This document shows, piece after piece, positions 33,390 to 41,678 of a stretch of 64,000 nt of DNA. The position numbers and the translations under genes are program-made. Where the stretch lies: positions 124,001-188,000 of the forward strand of contig JAKFEW010000143.1 in assembly GCA_036675505.1 (NCBI GenBank). The letters run 5' to 3'. The DNA comes from JAKFEW01 sp036675505 (lineage in GTDB: Bacteria; Cyanobacteriota; Sericytochromatia; S15B-MN24; JAQBPE01). The notes beneath the pieces are model-generated. The model was not told where the DNA came from and did not search any database. It was given only the letters and a program-made list of their open reading frames with translations. Position 1 is the stretch's first letter, and each line of letters begins with the position of its first letter.

Positions 33390-34638
33390 CCCGGACCGCG
33401 CCGTTGGCGATCACGACCCACCGCTGGGTCGTGAGGGCCTCGGCGCCCATCGGGCCCCAGGCATGCAGGCGCGACGTGCTGATGCCGATCTCGGCGCCCA
33501 GGCCGAGCTCGCCGCCGTCGTTGAAGCGCGTGCTGGCGTTGAACATGACCGCTGACGCCTGGACGCGCTTGATGAACTGGTTGGCGGTCTCGCCGTTCTC
33601 GGTCACGATCGCCTCGGTGTGCCCCGAGCCGTACTGGGCGATGTAGGCGATCGCCCCCGCCACGCCGTCGACCGCCTGAACGGTGAGGTCGAGGCTCAGC
33701 CATTCGTGACCGCGGCTCGCATCGCCGTCCGGCACGATGCGCGGATCGCGCGCCGCGAGTTCCGGCGACCCGTGCAGCGTCACGCCCGCCGCGACCAGCG
33801 CGTCGACGAGCAACGGCAGCGCGTCGTCGAGGCGCCGCCGATCGATCAGCAGGCCCTCGGTGGCGTTGCAGACCCCAGGGCGCTGCGTTTTGCCGTTCAG
33901 CACGATCCGGCGGGCCTTCTCGAGGTCCGCCTCGCCGTCCACGTACACGTGGCAGACGCCCGTGGCGTGCGCGAGCACCGGCACGCGCGCCTCGGCCTGC
34001 ACCGCGTTGATCAGCGCCTCGCCTCCGCGCGGGATCAGCAAATCGATCAGCCCGACCGCCTTAAGCATGCTCTGGAACCAGGCCCGGTCCGGATCGTCGA
34101 CCACGTGCACGGCGTCGCGCGGCAGGCCTTCCGCCGCGAGCGCGTCGACGAGGATCTGGCCGAGCACCTGGGCCGTTTGTTTGATCTCCCGGCCCGGCCG
34201 CAACACGATCGCATTGCCCGCGAAGACGGCGAGCGCGGCGGCGTCGATCGTGACGTTGGGCCGCGCCTCGTAAATCATCCCGATCAGGCCGAGCGGCGAG
34301 CGCACGCGCCAGACGCGGATCCCCGACGGCCGCTCGCCGAGATCCACGACCGCCTCGAGCGGGTCCACCTGGCCCGCGATCTCGCGGACGGCCAGGGCCA
34401 TCTGGCCGATGCGGCGCGAATCGAGCGTCATGCGATCCTGGCGCGCCGCGTCGATGCCCTTTTCGACCGCCGCCCGCAGGTCCTCGGCGTTGGCCTTGAG
34501 GATGCTGTCGTATTCGGCTTCCAGGCGGTCCGCCACGCGCCGCAGCCAGGCGCGGCGCTGCTCGCCCGTGGTCACGGCGAGCTGCTGGCCGGCGGCCCGG
34601 GCCGCCTGGAAAGCTTCGAGGTGGGACGCTGTCATCAT
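33385..34638 (-). CDS. proA: Gamma-glutamyl phosphate reductase
   Basis: 417 residues, standard ProA length. The catalytic Cys257 lies in RPGVCNATEG; other family segments are PLGLIGMIYEARPNVTIDAA, DLLIPRGGEALI and VPVLAHATGVCHVYVD. It reduces gamma-glutamyl phosphate with NADPH in proline synthesis; ProB is not in the window. The ATG overlaps the stop of the ABC1-kinase gene (ATGA), a coupling with no evident metabolic logic. Its 3' end touches the heptamer repeat tract and no clear terminator follows, so transcripts could run antisense through the amidohydrolase gene to the 30-bp palindrome. Confidence 0.95.
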   Translation of the reverse strand: MMTASHLEAFQAARAAGQQLAVTTGEQRRAWLRRVADRLEAEYDSILKANAEDLRAAVEKGIDAARQDRMTLDSRRIGQMALAVREIAGQVDPLEAVVDLGERPSGIRVWRVRSPLGLIGMIYEARPNVTIDAAALAVFAGNAIVLRPGREIKQTAQVLGQILVDALAAEGLPRDAVHVVDDPDRAWFQSMLKAVGLIDLLIPRGGEALINAVQAEARVPVLAHATGVCHVYVDGEADLEKARRIVLNGKTQRPGVCNATEGLLIDRRRLDDALPLLVDALVAAGVTLHGSPELAARDPRIVPDGDASRGHEWLSLDLTVQAVDGVAGAIAYIAQYGSGHTEAIVTENGETANQFIKRVQASAVMFNASTRFNDGGELGLGAEIGISTSRLHAWGPMGAEALTTQRWVVIANGAVRD

Positions 34639-37142
34639 GGGCGGGGCTCCGGTTCTGGGGCGGGAGGGGGCGCAGGGATCGGTCGCGCGTCGGCCGCCTG
34701 CTCGATCGCCGATTGTCCGGGCCCTTCGGGCGGCTTCTCCGACCCGGCCTTCAGCCGGTCCCAGGCGGCCCCGGCCGCGCGCCACAGGCCCTGTGCCATG
34801 CCGCCGATGTCCACCTGGGGCAAGCGACCGCGGAGCGTCGCGACCACCTCGTCACGCAGCGGCGCGCCCTCCTTCGAGAAGATGAACCCCAGCGTGGGCA
34901 TCGCGATTTCGCTCACGCGCAGCCGGCCGTCGGCCAGCAGGGGCTGCAAGGCGCGCCAGAGGCCTTCGGCCCGCGGCCCCTGGGCGGTCGCCTGGTCCGT
35001 TGCCGCGGCAGGGGCCGGGCTGCGGAACCAGCGCACCAACAGATCTTGCCAGGGCCGGCCCTCGGGCCCGGTGGCGAGGTGGAAGAACGCGCGCACGAGC
35101 GGCGAGATGTCGAGGCGCGGGTGGCGCGCCGCGGTCTCGACGAGCGCCAGCACGCGGCCGCCGAACGCGCCCGGGTTGCCCTGCAGCTTGCGTCCGAGCT
35201 CGTCGAACCAGTCGCGGCCCGGCTCGCTGAGCAAGAAGGCGGTGGCGCGCTCGATGAGCGGCTGCAGCATCAAATCCTGCTGCACGAGCACGAAACGGGC
35301 CGTCTCGAACAGCTCGTCGACCCCCGCGGGCGAGAAGCTGCGGCCCTCGATCAGCGCGCCCAGCCCGGCCACGGCGTCGTGGCCAGCGCCCGCGGCGCGC
35401 CAGAGCGACGGTTCGTCCAGGATGCGGCCCAGGTATGCGACGCCTTCCGGCGTGCGGACGAACACCAGCATGGGCAGCAGCGCGTCGTCGAGCGTCCAGT
35501 CGGGGTCGCCGGCCGCGCGGGCGATGAAGCTGTTCCAGGCGCCGCCTTCGGCGTAAGCCGGGTCGGCCTCGGTCGCCGCCGATAGCAGGCCCTCGCGCAC
35601 GCGTCGACCTTCGGGCGAGGTGAGGTACCGCAACACCGAAGGCGCCACCTCACCGAAGCGGAAGGTGGGCTCGCGGGTGGCGGTGCCGAAGAGCTTGCCG
35701 AGCCGGTCCGGGCGGAACTTGCCCTCGATGAAGAGCTCGTTGACCAGCTTCTCGCGGATGTTGGCCTTCGCGTCCGTCAGCAGGATCTTGGCGGCGTAGG
35801 GGCCCGCCACCTCGAGGAACCGGAAGTCCGGCCAGAGCTTGTGGATGATGCCTTCCAACGTGATGATCGTGCGCAGGATGAAGGCGATCTTCTCGGGAAT
35901 CCTGAAAGGGTACTCGTAAAGCACATTCGAGACCGAGGCGAAGACCTCCTTCACCGTCAGGCGCTCGTCCTTCTCGCCGTACTGCGACTGGAAGATGTGG
36001 GCCGCGACGGGCACGAGCGCCACACGGTCCACCTCGGGCGAGAGGAACTCGAGCTCGATGAAGTCTTCGACCAACGCCTCGTACTCGCGATGGACGGAGT
36101 GCAGGAAGATGTCCACGATCTTCTCCTGCACGTGGGACGAGATCTCGCCGACCATGCCGAAGTCGATGTAGACGAGGTTGCCCTGGTAATCCACGAACAA
36201 GTTGCCCGGATGGACGTCGGCGTGGAAGAAGCCATCCTCGAGGATCTGCTTGATCGTGGCGCGCACGCCGGTGCGCACCACGTCGGCGAACGAAAGGCCG
36301 GCGTCCTCGAGCGCCACGAGGTCGGTCGGCTTCATGCCATGCACGAAGTCCATCGTCATCACGCGGCTGGTGGTCAGGTGCCAGTGGATGCGCGGCGTCG
36401 TGACCCCCGGGAAGGCCCTGAAGTTCTCGCGGAAGCGCTCGGCGTAACCGCCTTCGGTGGCGTAGTCCGCTTGCACGAAGAGGCTGTGACCGAACTCGTC
36501 GAGGATCGCGGTGTAAGGCATGCCACGGCCGATGCGGGGGTGGCGATCCACGAAAGCGGTGACCTGGCGCATGATCGCGAGGTCGAGCTGCATGACCGGG
36601 ATCAGGCCTGGCCGTTGCACCTTCACGACCACGTCACGGCCGTCTTCGCGGAGCTTGGCCTTGTAGACCTGGCCGATCGACGCGGCGGCGATCGGGAAGG
36701 GGTTGATGACCGAGAAGACTTCCTCGACGGCGCGCCCGCCGAGCTCCTCCCGGATGATCCGGTGGGCGAGCTCCGAATCGAACGCCGGCACCTGATCCTG
36801 CAGCGAGGCCATTTCCTCGACGTACGGCAGCGGCACGAGGTCCGGGCGCGTCGAGAGCACCTGGCCGATCTTGATGAACGTGGCGCCCAGCTTGACGAGC
36901 TCGTCTTTCAGCCACCGCGCGCGGTTGCGCTGGCGGCGGAGCTGGGCCTCGCCGCTGAAGCGGTTGTCCCACCAAAAACCGACGCCGAACGAGGTCAAGG
37001 ACCAGATCAGACGCGCGCGCCGCCGCCAGCCTTCGGACCCGGCGCTTGCCAGCACCTGATCCAGCGCTTCAGGGTCATAGATAGGGGTGGTCGAGGTCGG
37101 GCGAGTGGTCACTGGCGTCAAAAGCCGCTCGGGCGGGGCCAT
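34635..37142 (-). CDS. ABC1/UbiB-family atypical kinase
   Basis: 835 residues from the ATG at 37142 (an upstream start at 37256 is possible but overlaps the divergent promoter). ABC1 hallmarks: the KxGQ motif FIKIGQVLSTRPDLVPLPYV, the Ala-rich loop AAASIGQVYKAKL, Lys in VVVKVQRPG, catalytic FFHADVHPGNLFV and metal-binding YIDFGMVGE. Such proteins support quinone or isoprenoid metabolism and occur in several copies in cyanobacteria and plastids. After the kinase core (about 40-480) come ~350 residues of helical sequence and a Pro-rich end, which most UbiB proteins lack. It is translationally coupled to proA. Confidence 0.9.
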   Translation of the reverse strand: MAPPERLLTPVTTRPTSTTPIYDPEALDQVLASAGSEGWRRRARLIWSLTSFGVGFWWDNRFSGEAQLRRQRNRARWLKDELVKLGATFIKIGQVLSTRPDLVPLPYVEEMASLQDQVPAFDSELAHRIIREELGGRAVEEVFSVINPFPIAAASIGQVYKAKLREDGRDVVVKVQRPGLIPVMQLDLAIMRQVTAFVDRHPRIGRGMPYTAILDEFGHSLFVQADYATEGGYAERFRENFRAFPGVTTPRIHWHLTTSRVMTMDFVHGMKPTDLVALEDAGLSFADVVRTGVRATIKQILEDGFFHADVHPGNLFVDYQGNLVYIDFGMVGEISSHVQEKIVDIFLHSVHREYEALVEDFIELEFLSPEVDRVALVPVAAHIFQSQYGEKDERLTVKEVFASVSNVLYEYPFRIPEKIAFILRTIITLEGIIHKLWPDFRFLEVAGPYAAKILLTDAKANIREKLVNELFIEGKFRPDRLGKLFGTATREPTFRFGEVAPSVLRYLTSPEGRRVREGLLSAATEADPAYAEGGAWNSFIARAAGDPDWTLDDALLPMLVFVRTPEGVAYLGRILDEPSLWRAAGAGHDAVAGLGALIEGRSFSPAGVDELFETARFVLVQQDLMLQPLIERATAFLLSEPGRDWFDELGRKLQGNPGAFGGRVLALVETAARHPRLDISPLVRAFFHLATGPEGRPWQDLLVRWFRSPAPAAATDQATAQGPRAEGLWRALQPLLADGRLRVSEIAMPTLGFIFSKEGAPLRDEVVATLRGRLPQVDIGGMAQGLWRAAGAAWDRLKAGSEKPPEGPGQSAIEQAADARPIPAPPPAPEPEPRP

Positions 37143-37238
37143 GATCGCCGATCCGCCGGCGAAAGTCCAACCGGCCGGGTGACGGGCTTCCCCCCAGCCT
37201 CCGTGGTTTGCCGAGGGGTCCGCTCGCCCCGCTTCCGG

Positions 37239-37244
37239 TATACT
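37239..37244 (+). promoter_or_regulatory. -10 TATACT of resB-ccsA
   Basis: TATACT preceded by CCGG, 35 nt before the resB ATG. The core GTATAC is palindromic and lies in the divergent region shared with the ABC1 gene. No good -35. Confidence 0.5.
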
Positions 37245-37279
37245 GGACCTACTCACTCCTAATTCGGAAGCTCACCCCC

Positions 37280-38611
37280 ATGTCCGAAACCTCGCCGCGC
37301 CCTTCATGGAAGCGGGAATTCCTGACCTTCTTCGGTTCGCTGAAGCTCGCGATCACGCTCCTGCTACTGATCGCGGCAGGCTCGATCATAGGCACGGTGA
37401 TCCCACAGGACCAGGGCGCGGACGTCGTGCGCACAGGCGCGTTTCCGGAATGGCTCAAGACCGTGTTGCTGGCCGCCAGGGCCTATGACGTCTATCACGC
37501 CTTCTGGTTCCTGTTCCTGCTGGCACTGATGTTCCTCAACCTGTCGGTGTGCACCTACCTGCGCTTCCCGCCCACCTGGCGGCGCTACCAGATGAAGACG
37601 CCGGCCACGCCGGGCATCGCCGCGCTGCCCGAGGTGGTGCGCCTCGCCGGCGGCCCGACAGACCGCAAGCTCGACATGCTGCGCAAACGCGGCTGGAACG
37701 TCGCGCCGCAGGGCGATGACGTCGTTTTTGCGGAGAAGAACAAGTTCGTTCGGCTCGCGCCCACATTCATCCACATCAGCCTGTTCCTCGTGATGGGTGG
37801 GGTGATCTGGGGCGGGGCGTCAGGCGTGAAGCACAGCGTGCCCATCATGGTCGGCGAGACCGTCGCCTCCGACCACATCGTGGACACGGCGTTCCAGCGC
37901 GGCCGGTTCCACGCCGAGCCCGCGCCCTTCGACCTGAAGCTCGACGCCTTCCGCATGGAGTTCCGGCCGAGCGGCCAGGTGAAGCAATACTACTCCGACG
38001 TCACGATCACGCCGCGCGACGGCCGCGCGGCCTACCAGCAGACGCTCTGGGTGAACGAGCCGTTGATCCACGACGGCATGTACTTCTACCAGTCGTTCTG
38101 GGGCGTGGGCGGCTTCACCTACTCGGTCGACGGCAAGCCGACCCGCACCACGCTGACCCAGGCGCGCACGGGCGGTTACATGTCGCGCCCGTTCAAGGTC
38201 GGCGGCAACGAGTACATGTTCTTCTTGCGCGGCCTCGAGGAGCCCGGGTTGCTCGTCTCGACCAAGGATTTCGAGCCCAAGGCGCAGGCCGTGCCCGGCC
38301 ACGCGATCAAGCTGCATGGCCAGACGTTCATGATCGAGGAATACCAGCTATTCAGCGGGCTCGAGACCAAAATCGACCCGGGCATCCCGATGGTCTACCT
38401 GGGCTGCGGGATGATGATTCTGGGCCTCTGCATGCTACCGTTCCGACACCGCGAGGTGTGGCTGCGCCGGGATGCTGAAGGCTGGTTGTTGGGTGGTCGC
38501 ACACACCGCGGCCGCGTGATTCTCCAGCGTGAGATGGCCGACCTGGCCAGGCTCTGGGACGCCGACTCGGCAGAGCCTACGCATGTCGAACCGATGGGAG
38601 CCTCCGTATGA
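37280..38611 (+). CDS. resB: ResB/CcsB (Ccs1) cytochrome c biogenesis protein
   Basis: 443 residues. Helices at about 20-40 (LKLAITLLLLIAAGSIIGTV, followed by the characteristic IPQ), 65-90 and 155-175, a large periplasmic domain, and a last helix near residue 380 (IPMVYLGCGMMILGLCMLPF) with the conserved His in PFRHREVW. With CcsA it forms the system II heme c synthase, which keeps heme reduced and attaches it to CxxCH motifs. This fits three CxxCH proteins in the window: CtaC, the first CydA-like protein and the MauG-type peroxidase (which has two). It overlaps ccsA by ATGA. Confidence 0.92.
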   Translation: MSETSPRPSWKREFLTFFGSLKLAITLLLLIAAGSIIGTVIPQDQGADVVRTGAFPEWLKTVLLAARAYDVYHAFWFLFLLALMFLNLSVCTYLRFPPTWRRYQMKTPATPGIAALPEVVRLAGGPTDRKLDMLRKRGWNVAPQGDDVVFAEKNKFVRLAPTFIHISLFLVMGGVIWGGASGVKHSVPIMVGETVASDHIVDTAFQRGRFHAEPAPFDLKLDAFRMEFRPSGQVKQYYSDVTITPRDGRAAYQQTLWVNEPLIHDGMYFYQSFWGVGGFTYSVDGKPTRTTLTQARTGGYMSRPFKVGGNEYMFFLRGLEEPGLLVSTKDFEPKAQAVPGHAIKLHGQTFMIEEYQLFSGLETKIDPGIPMVYLGCGMMILGLCMLPFRHREVWLRRDAEGWLLGGRTHRGRVILQREMADLARLWDADSAEPTHVEPMGASV

Positions 38612-39528
38612 ACCTTTTGCAAATCGAGAATGCGGCGGTCAGCACGACCTTTGTCGCGGCGCTGTTGGCGCTCGCGGCCTTCGTGCTGCACCTGGGCGTG
38701 CGGAACGATCGCCTGAAGCTGGTCGGCATGGCCGGCATGGCCGTGGCGCTCGTGGGCGCGGGCACGACGCTCGCGTGCCGTGCGCTGATCGCGCAGCATG
38801 CGCCGTGGTCGAACCTGTGGGAGAGCATGATCACGATGCTCTTCGCCTCGCTCATCTTCTACTTCATCGTGGAAATCTGGTACAAGCCGCGTTTCTTCGG
38901 GGTCGTGGCCGCCCCGCTGGTGCTGGTCCTGATCGGCGGCGCCTCGCTGCTGCCGGAAACCTTCAAGGGCGCGGCGCCGCTGATGCCCGCGCTGCAGAGC
39001 TACTGGATCAAGGTCCATGTGCTGTTCATGTTGTTCAGCTACGCGGCCTTCACGATGTCCTTCGCGGCCGCGATGGCCTACTTCTTCTTCGCCTGGAAGG
39101 CGAAGCGGGAACAGCCGCTGCTGGCGACGGCGGGTGGCGCGGCGGTGATGGCGGGCGGCCCCGGCGGCTCGGGCGGCGCCGCGGCGGGCAACGGGAAGGG
39201 CGTTTACGGCGACCAGCTGGCGTTCTTCGACGAGCTGACCTATCGCCTGATCCTGATGGGCTTCCCGCTGTTGATGATTGGCATCATCACCGGCGCGATG
39301 TGGGCCAACGGTGCCTGGGGCACCTATTGGAGCTGGGATCCGAAGGAGACCTGGTCGCTGATCACCTGGTTCGTCTACGCGGCGTACCTGCACGCGCGCC
39401 TCGTGCATGAGTGGACCGGCCCGAAGGCCGCCGGCCTCGCCGCGGTCGGGTTCGTGTCGATGATCGTCACGTACATCGGGGTCAATTACCTGAGTTCGGG
39501 CCTACACAGCTACGGCTTCCTGCGCTAA
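38608..39528 (+). CDS. ccsA: CcsA/ResC cytochrome c synthase subunit
   Basis: 306 residues, eight or so helices. The WWD heme-handling motif is present as GAMWANGAWGTYWSWDPKET, then WSLITW. Other conserved parts are APWSNLWESM and the final His in GLHSYGF. It binds heme and joins it to apocytochromes with ResB. A Gly/Ala-rich loop of about 30 residues (GGAAVMAGGPGGSGGAAAGN) is inserted between helices in the middle. The start overlaps the resB stop (ATGA). Confidence 0.93.
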   Translation: MNLLQIENAAVSTTFVAALLALAAFVLHLGVRNDRLKLVGMAGMAVALVGAGTTLACRALIAQHAPWSNLWESMITMLFASLIFYFIVEIWYKPRFFGVVAAPLVLVLIGGASLLPETFKGAAPLMPALQSYWIKVHVLFMLFSYAAFTMSFAAAMAYFFFAWKAKREQPLLATAGGAAVMAGGPGGSGGAAAGNGKGVYGDQLAFFDELTYRLILMGFPLLMIGIITGAMWANGAWGTYWSWDPKETWSLITWFVYAAYLHARLVHEWTGPKAAGLAAVGFVSMIVTYIGVNYLSSGLHSYGFLR

Positions 39529-39542
39529 CGCCGCAGGACCCT

Positions 39543-40463
39543 TCAGCCTGAGACGAGGTACGTCCGCAGCCGGTCATGCCACGCCCACAGCGCCAGCTGC
39601 AGCGCCAGGCTCCATGGGCTCGGCTGCAAGCTCACCGGCGGCGGCGGCAGCATCCGCGGCCGCACCAGCAGCCGATCCGCGACCAGCGTCCGGCCCGCAT
39701 CCAGCGGCTCGAGCCGGCGGTGGTGCTCCCAGCGGTCGAAGGGCAGGCCCGTGCGACGCTCGACCCAGAACACGGGCGGATCCCAGGCCACGACATGTGC
39801 TTCGGTCTCGATCGCCAACGGCCCGACGCCCACCCGCAGGCGGTAGCGCAGGCCTTCGTCGAGCCGGCTCACGCCGTCCGGCGACGTGATCGGCACGCCG
39901 AGCAAGGCGGACCAGTGGCCGATCGTCGTGAGCGTCTCGAACACAGCGTCGATCGGCGCCTCGACGATCGACGCGTGCTCGATCGCCTCCACCTGGCCCA
40001 TCAGGCCGTCCTGCGCGCGCTCGGTGCGCCAGGCCGCGAGCCACGCGCCGTGGGCGCCGGCCTCGGCCTCGAAAGCACGGTAGCGCCGGGCCTCGATCGA
40101 GCCTTCCGGAAATCGCTCGGCCAGCGGGCCGAGGCGCGTGGCGCCCACCTTGCCGACCTCCTGGGCCAGCTCCACGGCGGCGTCGGGCCCGCGCAAGGCC
40201 GCAGCACCGCCCAGCACGCGCGCGAGGTCGCGCACGACGCCGACCAGGCCGTCCGGCAGCGGCGGCCCGACCGAGGCCAGGTGGCCACGGAGCCCACGGA
40301 CGCGCCGGCGCTCGGCCTCGAGCCACCCCGCGAGGCGCGCATGCGCCTCGGGGTCGGCCAGGTGGCGCAAGGCCTGCTCATAGATGCCGGCGCTCGCCAC
40401 CTCGCCGAGGTAACAGGCGGCCAGGTCGCCCCAGAGGGCGGCGCGATCGAGCGCGGATGTCAT
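39543..40463 (-). CDS. Ferritin-like helical domain fused to SRPBCC domain
   Basis: 306 residues. The N-terminal ~150 residues are helical and rich in Ala, Leu and Glu (LAACYLGEVASAGIYEQALR; AEAGAHGAWLAAWRTE), spaced like a four-helix ferritin-type bundle. From about 165 on is an SRPBCC/Bet v 1-like domain: IEHASIVEAPIDAVFETLTT and WSALLGVPITSPDGVSRL, ending with a basic-hydrophobic segment (ALQLALWAWHDRLRTYLV). SRPBCC folds bind lipids or aromatic ligands. No named family for the combination. It converges on ccsA and diverges from the oxidase operon, and has an extended -10 (TGCTACCAT) just upstream. Confidence 0.6.
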   Translation of the reverse strand: MTSALDRAALWGDLAACYLGEVASAGIYEQALRHLADPEAHARLAGWLEAERRRVRGLRGHLASVGPPLPDGLVGVVRDLARVLGGAAALRGPDAAVELAQEVGKVGATRLGPLAERFPEGSIEARRYRAFEAEAGAHGAWLAAWRTERAQDGLMGQVEAIEHASIVEAPIDAVFETLTTIGHWSALLGVPITSPDGVSRLDEGLRYRLRVGVGPLAIETEAHVVAWDPPVFWVERRTGLPFDRWEHHRRLEPLDAGRTLVADRLLVRPRMLPPPPVSLQPSPWSLALQLALWAWHDRLRTYLVSG

Positions 40464-40483
40464 GGGTTCGAGCTCCGCGCGGC

Positions 40484-40492
40484 ATGGTAGCA
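40484..40492 (-). promoter_or_regulatory. Extended -10 TGCTACCAT of the ferritin/SRPBCC gene
   Basis: Minus-strand TGCTACCAT, identical to the sensor kinase promoter, but 20 nt before the start codon, so this message should have a short leader. Confidence 0.6.
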
Positions 40493-40545
40493 CCATAACG
40501 CGGCCCGGTCGAGGCGGGATGCCGCGTCGCCACGTGCAAACACCC

Positions 40546-40574
40546 TTGCAAGCCCGCTCTCGACCGTGTAAGGT
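40546..40574 (+). promoter_or_regulatory. Promoter of the cytochrome oxidase operon
   Basis: -35 TTGCAA (40546-40551), 17 bp, -10 TAAGGT (40569-40574). The expected start at about 40581 gives a leader of roughly 140 nt that is strongly structured. Confidence 0.55.
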
Positions 40575-40588
40575 ATGGCGTCGATGTG

Positions 40589-40701
40589 CGGGTTTCACCG
40601 ACCAACCGGCTCCGTAGTTTGTACGGATAGGGATCGGTAGAAAACCCCGATAAGATGGAGGCGGGCCCCGCCTGCGCCATGCCGACCCACGCCTGCGGCA
40701 T
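40589..40701 (+). ncRNA. Structured 5' leader of the oxidase operon (candidate riboswitch or attenuator)
   Basis: Three stem-loops fit by eye. The first has three nested helices: CGGGTTTC (40589-40596) with GAAAACCCCG (40640-40649), ACCGA (40597-40601) with TCGGT (40634-40638), and TCCGTA (40611-40616) with TACGGA (40622-40627) around a 5-nt loop. Then AGGCGG/CCGCCT (about 40658-40672) and ATGCCG (40679-40684)/CGGCAT (40696-40701). The ribosome site AGGAG follows 8 nt later. It does not match the riboswitch consensus sequences I can recall. Control by oxygen, heme or copper state is a guess. Confidence 0.5.
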
Positions 40702-40719
40702 CAATCTCAGGAGTAGTAC

Positions 40720-41664
40720 GTGACCGATCATTCCCATCACTCCAGCCACGGCCACACCGCCGCCCCCGCCGGCGCCGGCGCTCCCGCCGATCCTCATGTC
40801 CTCGAGCATGAGATCGCGAGCATCTTCCCGCTGATCACCAGCTTCGCCACCGCGCTCTTCCTGTTCGGCACGGCCGCCACATGGAACGCGTACGCGTTCG
40901 GCCCGGCCCTGATCGTCCTCGGCATGACGATCCAGGTGGCCGCCCTGATCGGCTGGTGGTCTGAACTAGTCCGCGACAACAAGCTGGACGAGACGACCCT
41001 GATCGGCACGCCGGCCGAGGCACGTCAGGGTCTGAGGATCGGCTTCGGCTTCTTCATTGGCTCCGAAGTCATGTTCTTCGCGGCCTTCTTCGCATACTAC
41101 TTCTATGCGCGCGGCCTCTCCCCGGTGTGGCCCCCGCCGGGCTTCGAGAAGCTGCCCTGGGAGCCCGCGCTGATCAACACCTTCCTGCTGGTGTTCAGCG
41201 GCTTCTTCTACATGCGCGGCGAGCACCTGCTCGAGCACGGAAAGTCGAAGGCCCGGACGCTGTTCTGGATGGTCGCCGCGCTCGTGTTCGGCTTCGTCTT
41301 CCTGGGCATCCAGATCAAGGAGTGGTACGAGCTCATCAACCACCACGGCTTCACCGTGAAATCGGGCCCGATGGGCACGGCGTTCTACCTGCTCACCGGC
41401 TTCCACGGCCTGCACGTCATCATCGGCGCGATCTTCATCACCGTCGTCACGTCGCGCATCGCGCTCAACCACTTCACGCCGCACAAGCACTTCGCGATGA
41501 CCGCGGCCGGTTGGTACTGGCACTTCGTCGACGTGGTCTGGATCGGCCTCGTGCTTTGCCTCTACCTCTATGATTACTTCCGGGACTGGATGTTCCCGGT
41601 CGCCAGGCAGGCTATTGGCCTGCTCGAGCCCATGATTGCGGGCGTCCTCGCCCTCGTCGCGTAA
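40720..41664 (+). CDS. ctaE: Cytochrome c oxidase subunit III
   Basis: 314 residues, GTG start with AGGAG upstream. A His/Ala/Gly-rich N-terminus (HSHHSSHGH) precedes seven predicted helices. Subunit III segments: WWSELVRDNKLDE, FFIGSEVMFFAAFFAYYFYA, LTGFHGLHVIIGAIFI and WYWHFVDVVWIGLVLCLYLY, the last being the family signature. It stabilises the catalytic core. It comes first in the operon, ahead of subunits I and II, which differs from the more usual II-I-III order. Confidence 0.94.
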   Translation: MTDHSHHSSHGHTAAPAGAGAPADPHVLEHEIASIFPLITSFATALFLFGTAATWNAYAFGPALIVLGMTIQVAALIGWWSELVRDNKLDETTLIGTPAEARQGLRIGFGFFIGSEVMFFAAFFAYYFYARGLSPVWPPPGFEKLPWEPALINTFLLVFSGFFYMRGEHLLEHGKSKARTLFWMVAALVFGFVFLGIQIKEWYELINHHGFTVKSGPMGTAFYLLTGFHGLHVIIGAIFITVVTSRIALNHFTPHKHFAMTAAGWYWHFVDVVWIGLVLCLYLYDYFRDWMFPVARQAIGLLEPMIAGVLALVA

Positions 41665-41678
41665 CGGAGTCCCAGTTC

